A DNA stretch of 64,000 nucleotides from Streptomyces sp. NBC_00440 (GTDB taxonomy: Bacteria > Actinomycetota > Actinomycetes > Streptomycetales > Streptomycetaceae), in the NCBI RefSeq assembly GCF_036014215.1, contig NZ_CP107921.1, forward strand, positions 3,902,001-3,966,000. Reading direction: 5' to 3'. Both the position numbers and the translations under genes were made by a program. The notes under the pieces are model-generated. The model was not told the origin of the DNA. It ran no database searches and worked only from the letters and a program-made list of their open reading frames with translations. How positions within the stretch are numbered: position 1 is the stretch's first letter; each line of letters begins with the position of its first letter. Below are positions 1 through 8,970 of this stretch, piece after piece.

Positions 1-1476
1 ACGGGGCGGCTGGAGCGGGAAGAGCGGGATCGCCCCGGTGTCCCAGAGCTCCTCGCCCTCCAGGATGCCGCCCGGCACGGGTGCCGGCGCTGCGGCCTCC
101 TCGCGGGCGACCTCGGCGGTGACGGCAGCCGCCAGCGCCTCCGTGTCGTCGGCTGCGAGATGGTCCAGGACGCGGGCCAGCGTCGGGCCGCCCGGATCCT
201 CCTCCGCGGCCGGACCCGCTTCGGCCCTGCGGCGCACGCCCAGCTGGTCCAGGACGCGGTGCAGCCTGGCCGCTTCCGTACGCCATTTCCGGTCGACGAC
301 CTCTTCCGGGTACTGCTGCCAGTCCACCGGGGACCAGTCGGGGCCGGTGTCGGCCGGGCCGCCGTGGAAGAGCCTGGCCGCGAGGAGGGAGGTGGCGGCG
401 TCGATCGCGCCCGGCTCCTCCAGCAGGTCGCAGGCAGGGCGCTCGCCCAGCCGGGAGGTGAAGCCGTCGGCCAGGCGGTCCCTGCGCGACAGCTCGGTGA
501 GCGCGGAGACCACCCCGGCGTCGAGCCGGGAGGGCCAGCGCCCCATCCGCCAGGCGGGCAGCGCTACCCGGGTCAGCAGCCTGTCCCAGCCCGCGTAGGC
601 CAGGCCCACCTGCTCCTGGGCGACGATCCGCAGCCCGTAGTCCACAGCCTGTGCACGGTCCGAAGCGGCAGCCGCCACGCCGCGCTCCATCTCGGCCGCA
701 TGGCCGCGGCAACTGCGCAGCAGCAGCCGCGCGGTCCAGCCGATGAAGCCGTACGCGATCCGCCGCACCGGGCCGAGCCCGGCCCGGGACGAGACGGCGA
801 CCGCCGCGTCCAGCCCCCGTACGAACCGGCGCGAGGCCGCGATGTCGGGGTGCGCCGAGGGTCCCGTACCGGCGATGACCGGCGCGAGGAGGGCCCGCAG
901 CTCGGCCACCCGCATCCACCACAGGAAGGGCGAGCCAATGACCAGCACGGGGGCGTCCGCCACCCGGCCGGAACGCACCGACCGTATTCCGCGCATTCCG
1001 CGCACGGCGCCCAGCGGTCCGCCGGATATGGACTGCGCGGCGGGGTGCGAACGGTCCTCCAGCCAGCTGTCGCAGTCGGGCGTCAGCGCTATCGCCGACG
1101 GGACAGGCACTTCGAGCCGGTCCGCGAGGTCCCGCACCATCCGGTGCAGGTCGGGCGCGGATGCCTCGGTGAGCGCCACCGTCGGGCTGACGGCGGGCCC
1201 GGCCCTGGCGATCACGGCTCCCACGACAGCGGCCACCCCGGCCACCACCACCGCGAACCCCGTCACCACCCACCGCGCCACGTCCCAGCTCCCGCCGCTG
1301 AGGCGGCCCATGGCACCGCCCGCCAGCAGCACGACCGCGACCGCGGCCGGCAGCAGCGCGACGGCCAGGGCTCTGCCCCGGACCGCCAGAACGGCCAGCG
1401 CATGGGCGCGTGCGCCCTGCGCACCCCGCTTGCCACGCGGATTCACGCGCGCATCACTCGTACGGTTCTCGGACAC
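1..1476 (-). CDS. M48-peptidase-like membrane protein, 3' end cut by window
   Basis: The reading frame runs off the left edge, so the C-terminus is missing; 492 codons are visible. The GTG start at 1476 (VSENRTSD) begins a basic N-terminus. Two hydrophobic stretches follow at about residues 35-55 and 62-85. The next part resembles the M48 peptidase core: a conserved Leu/Arg helix, then SAIALTPDC and APVLVIGSPFLWW. Where M48 enzymes have the zinc motif HExxH after an ELRA helix, this protein reads ELRALLAPVIAG, so the zinc ligands are gone. I infer an inactive M48 relative with a structural or regulatory role. It could equally be a family I do not know. It lies upstream of purD on the same strand, separated by about 200 bases. 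Confidence 0.6.
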   Translation of the reverse strand, partial: MSENRTSDARVNPRGKRGAQGARAHALAVLAVRGRALAVALLPAAVAVVLLAGGAMGRLSGGSWDVARWVVTGFAVVVAGVAAVVGAVIARAGPAVSPTVALTEASAPDLHRMVRDLADRLEVPVPSAIALTPDCDSWLEDRSHPAAQSISGGPLGAVRGMRGIRSVRSGRVADAPVLVIGSPFLWWMRVAELRALLAPVIAGTGPSAHPDIAASRRFVRGLDAAVAVSSRAGLGPVRRIAYGFIGWTARLLLRSCRGHAAEMERGVAAAASDRAQAVDYGLRIVAQEQVGLAYAGWDRLLTRVALPAWRMGRWPSRLDAGVVSALTELSRRDRLADGFTSRLGERPACDLLEEPGAIDAATSLLAARLFHGGPADTGPDWSPVDWQQYPEEVVDRKWRTEAARLHRVLDQLGVRRRAEAGPAAEEDPGGPTLARVLDHLAADDTEALAAAVTAEVAREEAAAPAPVPGGILEGEELWDTGAIPLFPLQPPR

Positions 1477-1678
1477 GGCTGGACGTCACCCCCCTCTGCC
1501 CTGCGACGGCTTTGCTCACTCCCCCACTGTGGCACCCGCCACTGACATCGCAATGCCGGTGGGCCAAGTGCCGGAACGCCTGCGCCGCAGACTAGTTGGG
1601 GTCCCGGCAAGCGTCATCCGGATGGGGCAGCCGTCACTCGATGGAATGGCTTTGGGTAAAGGTGCTGACGCGAAGCCG

Positions 1679-2929
1679 TCAGATGGCTGCGGCTTTCGCA
1701 GCGATGTCCGTACGATGCTGCGCCCCGTCGAGCCGCACCCTGCCCAGCGCGGTGTACGCGCGCTCACGGGCCTCGCCCAGGTCGGCACCGGTAGCGGTCA
1801 CCGAGAGCACCCGGCCGCCCGCGCTCACCACCGCGTCGCCTTCCTGCCTGGTGCCGGCGTGCAGAACGTACGCATGGGGCGCATCCTGGGCCGCCACCTC
1901 GTCGAGCCCGTCGATGGGGTCACCGGTGCGGGGGGTGTCCGGGTAGTTGTGCGAGGCGATGACGACGGTCACAGCAGCCTCGTCGCGCCAGTTCAGCGCG
2001 GGGACCGTGTCGAGGGTGCCGTTGGCCGCGTTCAGCAGGACACCGGCGAGCGGGGTCTTCAGCCTGGCCAGCACCACCTGGGTCTCGGGGTCGCCGAACC
2101 GGGCGTTGAACTCGATGACCCGTACCCCGCGTGAGGTGATCGCGAGGCCCGCGTACAGCAGCCCGGCGAAGGGCGTACCCCGGCGGCGCAGCTCGTCGAC
2201 GGTCGGCTGGAGCACGGTCTGCATGACCTCGTCGACCAGCTTGGGGTCGGCCCAGGGCAGCGGGGAGTACGCGCCCATACCGCCGGTGTTGGGGCCCTCG
2301 TCGCCGTCGAGCGCGCGCTTGAAGTCCTGCGCGGGCTGGAGCGGGAGGACGGTCACGCCGTCCGAGATCGCGAAGAGCGAGACCTCCGGGCCGTCCAGGA
2401 ACTCCTCGATGACCACCCGGCCGCAGGCCAGCGCATGGGCGCGGGCGGCTGCGATGTCCTCGGTCACGACGACGCCCTTGCCCGCGGCCAGGCCGTCGTC
2501 CTTCACCACGTACGGGGCGCCGAAGGCGTCGAGCGCCGCGTCGATCTCCGCCGGGGTGGTGCAGACATAGGCACGGGCGGTGGGGACGTTCGCCCCCGCC
2601 ATCACGTCCTTCGCGAAGGCCTTGGAGCCTTCCAGCTGCGCGGCCTCCCGGCTCGGACCGAAGCACGGGATGCCCGCGCCCCGTACGGCGTCGGCGACAC
2701 CGGCGACCAGGGGCGCCTCGGGGCCGACGACGACGAGCCCGGCACCGAGGCGGACCGCGAGCCGGGCGACGTCCGCGCCGTCCAGCGCGTCCACCGCGTG
2801 CAGCTCGGCCACTTCCGCGATGCCCGCGTTGCCGGGGGCGCAGTGCAGGGAGGTGACCTCGGGGTCGAGGGAAAGAGAGCGGCACAGGGCGTGTTCGCGG
2901 GCGCCGCCGCCGATGACAAGGACCTTCAC
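1679..2929 (-). CDS. purD: Phosphoribosylamine-glycine ligase
   Basis: GARS joins glycine to 5-phosphoribosylamine using ATP, the second step of purine synthesis in the cytoplasm. The GTG at 2929 gives [16 protein letters not shown], the typical N-terminus with its Rossmann-like glycine run, and a 416-residue protein, normal for the family. Further marks are [18 protein letters not shown], the ATP-grasp signature [15 protein letters not shown] and [13 protein letters not shown] near the metal site. The frame stays open upstream of the GTG, but that extension has no family similarity. dnaX follows upstream on the same strand after about 190 bases. I see no purine riboswitch or PurR box between them. 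Confidence 0.97.
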   Translation of the reverse strand: MKVLVIGGGAREHALCRSLSLDPEVTSLHCAPGNAGIAEVAELHAVDALDGADVARLAVRLGAGLVVVGPEAPLVAGVADAVRGAGIPCFGPSREAAQLEGSKAFAKDVMAGANVPTARAYVCTTPAEIDAALDAFGAPYVVKDDGLAAGKGVVVTEDIAAARAHALACGRVVIEEFLDGPEVSLFAISDGVTVLPLQPAQDFKRALDGDEGPNTGGMGAYSPLPWADPKLVDEVMQTVLQPTVDELRRRGTPFAGLLYAGLAITSRGVRVIEFNARFGDPETQVVLARLKTPLAGVLLNAANGTLDTVPALNWRDEAAVTVVIASHNYPDTPRTGDPIDGLDEVAAQDAPHAYVLHAGTRQEGDAVVSAGGRVLSVTATGADLGEARERAYTALGRVRLDGAQHRTDIAAKAAAI

Positions 2930-3117
2930 GGTGCGAAGCCTAGCCCGCGCACCGGGGCCGGCCCGGCGCGGGCCTTGTGCGGGCCACCGAAAGCGGTGTC
3001 CACGCGCGTTCGTAGATTCCTCCACGCACGGGACGCGGCCGGCTGCCCGCGCTGCCCACTCTGCTCGTGCTGCTCGTGCCGCCCTCGCTGCCCTCGCTGC
3101 CCTCGCTGCCCGTCGTT

Positions 3118-5427
3118 CTACTCGTTCGTGTACTCCTCGACCACCGTCGCCCCCAGCTCGCGCACGATCAGATCGTGGCCGGAGAGCGCCGAGTCGACCA
3201 GGTCGGGGTCGTCGTCCTCAGGGGTGTCGTCCTCCAGCGAGACGGGCGGCGGACCGTCCGGCACCGGCGGCGGCTCGGGCTCCCGGAAGGCCTGCGGCCG
3301 CTGGCGCTGCGGCGGCTCCGGAGCGGGCGGCTGCTGGACCGGTCCGGGCGCCGCGGAACCGCCTCCGGCCTGGGGCGCCGGGCGCTGCGGGGCAGGGGAG
3401 GAACCACCGGGGCCGGGGTGGTTGCTGCCGCCCGGGGGCTGCGTACCGCCGGAGGGGTCGACAATCGCGTCGACTCTCCACTGGACGTGGAACTGGTCGG
3501 CGAGGACCTGCTTCAGGACGTCCTCGCTGCCGCTGGACGCGAAGTTGTCCCGGGCCCCCGAATTGGGGAAGCCGAGCTGGAGGGTGGTCCCGTCGAAACC
3601 GGCCACCTGGGCGTTCTGACTGAGCAGGATCCAGGTGAAGCGACGCCGGTTCTTGACGGCTTCGAGGATGTCGGGCCACATGTTCCGCACCTGGGCCGCC
3701 CCCTGGGCCATACCGGGCGCGGACGCGGCGGGGGGCGCGGACGACGGGCCGGCAGACGCAGCCGGCGGGGCCGCCTGCGCGGGCTGCCCCTGCCCCGGAG
3801 CGGTGGCGGACGGCCAACTGCCCGCAGGGCGCTGGGACTGAGGCTGGGGCTGGGCGGCGGGGGCAGGGGCGGCAGCACCGGGCCAAGCGCCGGGCTGCCG
3901 GGTGGCAGGGGCGGGGGCCGAGGCGGGGGGCTGCGCGGGACCGGCGGGCCGATCGGACGGAGCGGCCGAGGGCGCGTTCGCAGCGTCAGCAGAAGGCGCA
4001 GCCGGAGCGGGGGCAGGGGCACCCGCAGGACCGGCGCCGGGCACCGCACCCGGGCTGTCCCCCCGGGCCGCGGCGCGAGCGGCGGCGGGTCCCGTGCCGG
4101 GCGCAACCGTCATACCGGGCCCGGAAGGACCCGCAGACCCACCGGCCCCCACAGGTCCACCGGCCCCAACAGGCCCACCAGCCGGTGCAGTCGGCGCAGC
4201 CATCGTGGGATGCGCCTCGGCGCCCGGTACGTACCCCATGGCGGGCCCCTGCCCACCGGGCACAAAGGCGCCGCCGCGCTCCAGACGGTCCAGCCGCGCC
4301 TGCAGGGAGCGCTCGTCGTCGAAGGCGGCCGGGAGCAGCACTCGCGCACAGATCAGTTCGAGCTGGAGCCGCGGGGAGGTGGCACCGCGCATCTCGGTGA
4401 GCCCGGTGTTGACCAGGTCCGCCGCGCGGCTCAGCTCGGCGGCGCCGAAGACGGAGGCCTGCGCCTGCATCCGCGTGACGACATCCGCCGGAGCATCGAT
4501 CAGCCCCTTCTCCCCCGCATCCGGCACGGCGGCCAGGATCACCAGGTCGCGCAGCCGCTCCAGAAGGTCGGCCACGAACCGGCGCGGGTCGTTGCCGCGC
4601 TCGATGACCTGGTCGACGAGCTCGAAGGCGGCGGCTCCGTCCGAGGAGGCGAAGGCGTCGATGACGGAGTCGAGGAGCGTCCCGTCCGTATAGCCGAGGA
4701 GGGCGGTGGCCATGGCATACGTCACACCTTCCTCGCCCGCACCTGCCAGCAACTGGTCCATGACGGACATGGAGTCCCGAACGGATCCCGCCCCGGCCCG
4801 CACGACGAGGGGCAGCACGCCGTCGGCGACTTGGGCGCCCTCCTGCCCGCACACCTCGCCGAGGTAGTCGCGCAGGGTGCTGGGCGGCACCAGCCGGAAG
4901 GGGTAGTGGTGCGTACGCGACCGAATGGTGCCGATGACCTTCTCGGGCTCGGTGGTCGCGAAGATGAACTTGAGATGCTCCGGGGGCTCCTCGACCACCT
5001 TCAGCAGGGCGTTGAACCCCGCCGAAGTGACCATGTGCGCCTCGTCGATGATGTAGATCTTGTACCGGCTGCTCGCCGGCCCGAAGAACGCCTTCTCGCG
5101 CAGGTCACGGGCGTCGTCCACGCCACCGTGCGAAGCTGCGTCGATCTCGATGACGTCGATCGACCCCGGACCGTTACGCGCGAGGTCCTGGCAGGACTGG
5201 CATTCACCGCACGGCGTGGGAGTGGGCCCCTGCTCACAGTTCAGACAGCGGGCCAGGATCCGCGCACTGGTGGTCTTGCCACAGCCGCGCGGCCCGCTGA
5301 ACAGATACGCGTGGTTGACCCGGTTGTTCCGCAGAGCCTGCTGCAACGGGGCAGTGACGTGCTCCTGCCCGATGACCTCGGCGAACGATTCGGGACGGTA
5401 GCGGCGGTACAGCGCAAGGGACGACAC
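3118..5427 (-). CDS. dnaX: DNA polymerase III subunits gamma and tau
   Basis: Clamp-loader ATPase of the replisome, 769 residues. The GTG at 5427 begins [15 protein letters not shown], the classic DnaX start. In order: Walker A GPRGCGKT at about residue 45, a zinc-binding cysteine cluster (CLNC, then CGECQSC) at about 63-80, and Walker B with IIDEAH near 127. A Pro/Ala/Gly-rich linker of over 200 residues follows. The C-terminal tau-like domain ([21 protein letters not shown]) should contact the polymerase. The long linker produces open antisense frames on the plus strand, which I treat as shadows. I saw no obvious slippery heptamer for a short gamma form. The SRP RNA gene lies upstream on the same strand, as in other streptomycetes. 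Confidence 0.96.
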   Translation of the reverse strand: MSSLALYRRYRPESFAEVIGQEHVTAPLQQALRNNRVNHAYLFSGPRGCGKTTSARILARCLNCEQGPTPTPCGECQSCQDLARNGPGSIDVIEIDAASHGGVDDARDLREKAFFGPASSRYKIYIIDEAHMVTSAGFNALLKVVEEPPEHLKFIFATTEPEKVIGTIRSRTHHYPFRLVPPSTLRDYLGEVCGQEGAQVADGVLPLVVRAGAGSVRDSMSVMDQLLAGAGEEGVTYAMATALLGYTDGTLLDSVIDAFASSDGAAAFELVDQVIERGNDPRRFVADLLERLRDLVILAAVPDAGEKGLIDAPADVVTRMQAQASVFGAAELSRAADLVNTGLTEMRGATSPRLQLELICARVLLPAAFDDERSLQARLDRLERGGAFVPGGQGPAMGYVPGAEAHPTMAAPTAPAGGPVGAGGPVGAGGSAGPSGPGMTVAPGTGPAAARAAARGDSPGAVPGAGPAGAPAPAPAAPSADAANAPSAAPSDRPAGPAQPPASAPAPATRQPGAWPGAAAPAPAAQPQPQSQRPAGSWPSATAPGQGQPAQAAPPAASAGPSSAPPAASAPGMAQGAAQVRNMWPDILEAVKNRRRFTWILLSQNAQVAGFDGTTLQLGFPNSGARDNFASSGSEDVLKQVLADQFHVQWRVDAIVDPSGGTQPPGGSNHPGPGGSSPAPQRPAPQAGGGSAAPGPVQQPPAPEPPQRQRPQAFREPEPPPVPDGPPPVSLEDDTPEDDDPDLVDSALSGHDLIVRELGATVVEEYTNE

Positions 5428-5540
5428 ATGTACGAGGTTATCGGGGCCCACTGACAACCAACGCCCCGAGCGACCCACGCCCGCGAACGATCCATGCCCC
5501 GAGCGACCCACACCCCGGGGAACGCCCCTGGAACGCAAAG

Positions 5541-5627
5541 GGCCCCCCACGCACCCGCCAGAGCCAACCTACCCTTGCTGCCTTCCGGCCCTGGGGGAGT
5601 TCAGTCAGATAGCGCCACGTGAGGGGC
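5541..5627 (-). ncRNA. ffs: Signal recognition particle RNA (small bacterial type)
   Basis: Read on the minus strand, the region contains GGCCGGAAGGCAGCAAGGGT, the conserved apical hairpin that binds Ffh, with the GGAA tetraloop and the asymmetric internal loop. The ends pair: CCCCTCACG near 5626 with CGTGGGGGG near 5543, closing one long hairpin of about 87 nt. This is the short SRP RNA type. The position directly upstream of dnaX is where Streptomyces carries this gene. The exact ends are estimated from the pairing. Confidence 0.93.
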
Positions 5628-5704
5628 TGACCCACACCCTAGCTGATCCACCCGGGTGGAATCGAGTTCGCTAGCACTCCTCAACGTCTTGTATTGTTTG
5701 CCGC

Positions 5705-5789
5705 GGAGGATTCGCCTAGTGGCCTAGGGCGCACGCTTGGAAAGCGTGTTGGGGGCAACCCCTCACGAGTTCGAATCTCGTATCCTCCG
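5705..5789 (+). tRNA. tRNA-Ser (anticodon GGA)
   Basis: Complete class II tRNA. The acceptor stem GGAGGAT pairs with ATCCTCC (5782-5788), followed by discriminator G. The anticodon loop is CTTGGAAAG with anticodon GGA, reading UCC/UCU. A long variable arm (TTGGGGGCAACCCC) and the T-loop GTTCGAATC are present. CCA is not encoded. Its 3' part is the attachment site of the adjoining integrase: the integrase frame ends inside the tRNA on the opposite strand, and this 3' part recurs downstream at 7009, 16587 and 23632. Confidence 0.97.
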
Positions 5790-6990
5790 CAGCTAGAAGG
5801 CCCGGACCGTTCACACGGTCCGGGCCTTCTGCTTGTGCAGTCTCAACCACAGTCTCAACGAGGCTGTTCGGGGGCTTCCTTCGATGTTCCCTCGTCGCTC
5901 TTCGCGACCTCTCAGACGAGTCCACCGACTTGCTTGCCACGTCTTGCAGGATGCCGCCGGTCACGTGCTGGTACCGGGCGGCCATCGCCGTGGACGACCA
6001 GCCCGTGATCTGCATCACAACCCGCTCAGGCGCTCCCAGGATGAGCAACACCGTGGCCGCCGTGTTCCGGGCATCGTGCAAGCGCCCGTCGCGCACCTTG
6101 GCGTCGATGAGCAACTGCTTCCACGCGTCGTAGTCGGTACTCGGCACCAAGGGGGCGCCGACGGGTGAGGGGAAGACGAACCCTGTCTCTCGCCACTCCT
6201 GAGCGGCCCGACATCGTTCCTGGTCCTGCTCCTTACGATGCAGCTCCAGAAGACGAACCAGTCCGTCCGGTACACCGATGGCCCGGCGGCCGGCACGGGA
6301 CTTCGTGTTGGCTGTGTCCTCGTTCTTCCTGACTCGCTGCTTGCAGTAGCCGGGCTTGCGCCCGCACTCTCCCCCGCAGCCGTGCAGGTACTTCGGCCGC
6401 AGACGGTTCTTGCGGACCCGCAGGATTCCTGCCGGGAGGTCCACGTCCGACCAGCGCAGCCCCGGCGCTTCGCCCTGCCGGAGGCCGAGGGCGAGCGCGA
6501 TGGACCAGCGTGCGCTGTTCCGGAGCTTGGCCGCTTCGGAGAGAAGTCGCTGCACCTCTTCGATGTCGTACGGCTCCACCTCTTCGTCTTCGATGCGGGG
6601 CGGGACAGCGAGCGTGGCGACGTTCCGGGGGACGTGGCCGCGACGCATGGCGTGGCTGAGCGCTGTTCGGATGGTGCGGTGAGCCTGGTGGGCGGTTGCG
6701 GGCTTGCTGCCGTTGGCCAGCGTCTTCGTGGAGAAGCGCTCCAGGTGTTCCGGCTCCAGCTTGTCGAGGCGGTGAGCGCCGGGACCGGGAGTCAGGTGGA
6801 CTTTGACGGCAACCTCGTACCCGGCCTAGGTGTTCTCCCACACCGACGGTTTGGCGATCTCCTCCACCCAGTGCTGAAGCCATGTCTTGACGGTCCACAC
6901 CCGTCCCGGCTTCCGGACCTTTCCCGCGTCTCCCTGCTTCTCCAGCTCGCGAACCTTCTTGATGACCTCCCCTTCATTGAGCTTGCTCAT
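5716..6990 (-). pseudogene. Tyrosine integrase remnant, amber stop and truncated N-terminus
   Basis: This looks like a remnant of an actinomycete tyrosine recombinase of the kind that inserts into tRNA genes. The catalytic part is intact: Arg in ALGLRQGE, the HDAR box (HxxR), GWSS in place of the usual LGHSS, and Tyr in ARYQHV. The frame starts at ATG 6990 with MSKLNEGEVIKKVREL, which matches the linker after the arm-binding domain, so about 60 N-terminal residues are missing. An in-frame TAG at 6826-6828 splits the protein between WENT and AGYEVAV, and reading continues in the same frame. The last residues (AAEDTRFELV onward) are encoded inside the tRNA. No excisionase or replication gene remains. 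I infer an inactive relic. Confidence 0.9.
5795..5830 (+). terminator. Hairpin terminator of tRNA-Ser(GGA)
   Basis: Perfect 16-bp inverted repeat: AGAAGGCCCGGACCGT and its complement around a TCAC loop, five bases after the tRNA. Comparable hairpins follow all three partial tRNA copies, so the repeated unit seems to include the terminator position. Confidence 0.85.
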
Positions 6991-7008
6991 GACATGGCGT
7001 CGGTCCTC

Positions 7009-7066
7009 TGGAAAGCGTGTTGGGGGGGGCAACCCCTCACGAGTTCGGATCTCGTATCCTCCGCAG
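7009..7066 (+). repeat. Attachment-site repeat 2 (tRNA-Ser 3' part)
   Basis: Copy of tRNA-Ser(GGA) from the anticodon loop (TGGAAAGCGTGTTGGGG) to the 3' end (TCGTATCCTCCGCAG). It differs by three extra G in the variable arm and by A to G in the T-loop. It lacks the 5' half, so it cannot be a functional tRNA. It is the right border of segment A and the left border of segment B. Confidence 0.88.
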
Positions 7067-7069
7067 GCA

Positions 7070-7108
7070 GAAGGCTCGGACCGTGGAAACGGTTCGGGCC
7101 TTCGTCTT
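7070..7108. terminator. Hairpin after attachment repeat 2
   Basis: Inverted repeat GAAGGCTCGGACCGT with ACGGTTCGGGCCTTC around GGAA. Two G:T-type mismatches relative to the tRNA terminator suggest descent from it. A short T run follows on the plus strand. It may also stop transcription of the LysR gene that ends at 7122. Confidence 0.6.
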
Positions 7109-7121
7109 TTCCTGTCCCCCT

Positions 7122-8090
7122 TCAGCTTCGCGGCTGGATCTCGGTGCCGACGGGCTCGACGGGCTCGACGGGCTCGGTGAGCGATGCGACCAGGTCGTCC
7201 ACCACCGGTGGGCCGCCCGTGACGCGCAGGGCCTCGACGCGGTGGGACAGTTCCGGCTGTGTCAGTGGGATGCCGACCAGGTCCTGCCGCCCGGCGAGCG
7301 CGAAGCGTGGGAGGAGGCCCAGGCCCTGTCCTCCGGCAAGCAGCTCGGTGTACGTACGCACGTCGTGGCCGTCGTACCGCAGGGCCACCCGCAGATGGGG
7401 GCTGTCTCCGACCACGGCGGACAGGTCCGCCAGGGGGGCGCTCACGCCCGGTGCGTCGATCCACCGGGCGTCGATCAGGTCCGCCAGCCGCAGACCCGTG
7501 CGGTGTGCCAGGGGGTGGTGGGACGGCAGGGCCACCACCACCGGCTCCCGGCAGACCGGTACGCCGTGCAGCCCGGCCACCCGGGGCGGGCGCAGGGGGT
7601 CATCGGACAGGGCGAAGCCGTCGACCAGGCCGAGGTCCAGTTCGCCGGTGGCGGCGCCCTCGGCGACGGCCTGGCGCGGCAGCGTACGTACCGTCAGCTC
7701 GTGCACGCCGGCCCGTCGGGCCACCTCACCGATGATGCGCAGTGCGTGTGCCGTGGCCGCCAGTGGACAGATGCCGACGGTCAGCCGCCCGGTGGTTCCG
7801 CCCTTCACCCTCTGGACTTCCGCGCGTGCGGCGTCGATACGCAGGAGGATCGAGGCCACGTGGTCCATCAGCCGGGTACCGGCCTCCGTCGGGCCGACCG
7901 GCCGTCGACGGACCAACTCGACGCCCAACTCCCCTTCCAGTGAGGCGATCTGCTGGGACACCGCGGACTGGGTGTAGCCCAGCTCCCTGGCGGCGTCGGA
8001 GAAGGAGCCGTGCGTGATGACGGCCGAGAAGGTCTTGAGCAGGCGTGGGTCCACCGGATCAGCATCACTTATCGAGGAATCAGAAGCCAT
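7122..8090 (-). CDS. LysR-family transcriptional regulator
   Basis: 322 residues. The N-terminal winged helix-turn-helix (LLKTFSAVITHGSFSDAARELG, with TQSAVSQQIASLE) is followed by a LysR effector domain that should bind a small ligand. ATG at 8090 is preceded by AAAGGAC at good spacing, so I prefer it to the ATG at 8108. It is divergent from the amidotransferase-like gene at 8129 with only about 38 bases between the start codons. The usual LysR arrangement predicts control of that gene and perhaps of the exporter beyond it. Confidence 0.9.
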   Translation of the reverse strand: MASDSSISDADPVDPRLLKTFSAVITHGSFSDAARELGYTQSAVSQQIASLEGELGVELVRRRPVGPTEAGTRLMDHVASILLRIDAARAEVQRVKGGTTGRLTVGICPLAATAHALRIIGEVARRAGVHELTVRTLPRQAVAEGAATGELDLGLVDGFALSDDPLRPPRVAGLHGVPVCREPVVVALPSHHPLAHRTGLRLADLIDARWIDAPGVSAPLADLSAVVGDSPHLRVALRYDGHDVRTYTELLAGGQGLGLLPRFALAGRQDLVGIPLTQPELSHRVEALRVTGGPPVVDDLVASLTEPVEPVEPVGTEIQPRS

Positions 8091-8128
8091 CGTTTGTCCT
8101 TTTGCCATGGCTACTGGATGATTCCGGC

Positions 8129-8887
8129 GTGCCCACCACCGTCGCACCACACCCCCAGGCCGACCCGGACCTTTCGCGCACCCGGCCCGCCCGGATCGCG
8201 CTCGTCGGCGAGCGGTCGGCGGGCGTGCCCGCGCACACCCGCTATGCGCCGATGCTGGAGACGCTATGGCGCCGCGAACGGCTGTTGGTGGACGCCTACT
8301 GGGTGTCGACCGCGCAGCTCGACGGCCCCCGGGACCTGGCCGGGTTCGACGGCATCTGGCTGGTGCCGGGCAGCCCGTACCTGAGCGAGGCCGGAGCGGT
8401 GAGCGCTGTGCGCACGGCGCGCGAGCGGGACATCCCCTTGCTGGCGACCTGCGGCGGCTTCCTGCACGTCCTCCTGGAATTCGCCCGCCACGTCTGCGCG
8501 CTGGACGGTGCCGCACACGCCGAGAACTCCCCCGGCAGCCCGCTTCCGCTGATCGTGCCGCTGTCGCGCGACCTCGCGGGCCATGAGGGGACTGTCCGCA
8601 TCGAGCCCGGCTCACTGGCCGAGGAAGCGCTCGGCGCGCGTACGACCGTGGAGCGCTACCAGTGCACGCACGCTCTGGACCCCCGGTACGCCGGCACCCT
8701 GCGCGACCACGGGTTGCGCTTCACCGGCCACGACGACGACGGCCACCCCCGCATCGCCGAACTGCCGGGGCACCCGTTCTTCCTGTCCACCCTGTTCCAG
8801 CCCGAACTGGCCGACGACACCTCCCGGCCCCATCCCCTGGTGCGCGCCTTCGCCTCGGCGGCGGTCGGGCGCAGCACGGAGACGTAA
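8129..8887 (+). CDS. Class I glutamine amidotransferase-like protein, CTP synthase C-terminal type
   Basis: 252 residues from GTG 8129. The fold pattern matches the stand-alone family related to the CTP synthase glutaminase domain: RIALVGERS, FDGIWLVPGSPY, the nucleophile elbow ATCGGFLH with Cys, a late YQCTHALD segment, and ELPGHPFFLSTLFQPE carrying the His and Glu of the triad. Such proteins release ammonia from glutamine or act on related amides; the partner acceptor is unknown. Some relatives use selenocysteine, but the codon here is TGC. It is divergent from the LysR gene and 83 bases ahead of the exporter. I infer an amide- or ammonia-handling step in the island pathway. The start is uncertain, because no clear Shine-Dalgarno precedes it. 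Confidence 0.78.
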   Translation: MPTTVAPHPQADPDLSRTRPARIALVGERSAGVPAHTRYAPMLETLWRRERLLVDAYWVSTAQLDGPRDLAGFDGIWLVPGSPYLSEAGAVSAVRTARERDIPLLATCGGFLHVLLEFARHVCALDGAAHAENSPGSPLPLIVPLSRDLAGHEGTVRIEPGSLAEEALGARTTVERYQCTHALDPRYAGTLRDHGLRFTGHDDDGHPRIAELPGHPFFLSTLFQPELADDTSRPHPLVRAFASAAVGRSTET

Positions 8888-8970
8888 TCGAGGGGCACAG
8901 GTCCGCCCCCGTGAAACGCACGACAAGAAACGCGCGACAAGAAACGCACGGAAAATCGAAAGGACCCGAA

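Larger units (their letters stand above)
5705..7066. mobile_element. Segment A: relic of a tRNA-Ser integrative element
   Basis: Bounded by the intact tRNA-Ser(GGA) and by a 58-base copy of its 3' part at 7009-7066. Only the damaged integrase lies between them. The second boundary falls immediately upstream of the shortened integrase gene, so a deletion apparently removed the integrase N-terminus and all cargo. Confidence 0.8.

Noticed and set aside
2930..3117. Purine riboswitch or regulator site upstream of purD
   Set aside because: The gap has short CGCTGCCCT repeats but no riboswitch core or convincing palindrome.
3067..5454. 795-codon open frame antisense to dnaX on the plus strand
   Set aside because: It is Arg/Gly-rich with no domain and mirrors the GC-rich dnaX linker; the minus strand has clear DnaX motifs.
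6826..6828. Amber codon considered as readthrough or recoding in the integrase
   Set aside because: The gene also lacks its N-terminal domain, so decay is the simpler explanation; no recoding signal is visible.
7009..7066. Partial tRNA considered as a second functional tRNA-Ser
   Set aside because: The acceptor 5' strand, D-arm and half of the anticodon stem are missing, and the variable arm has an insertion.
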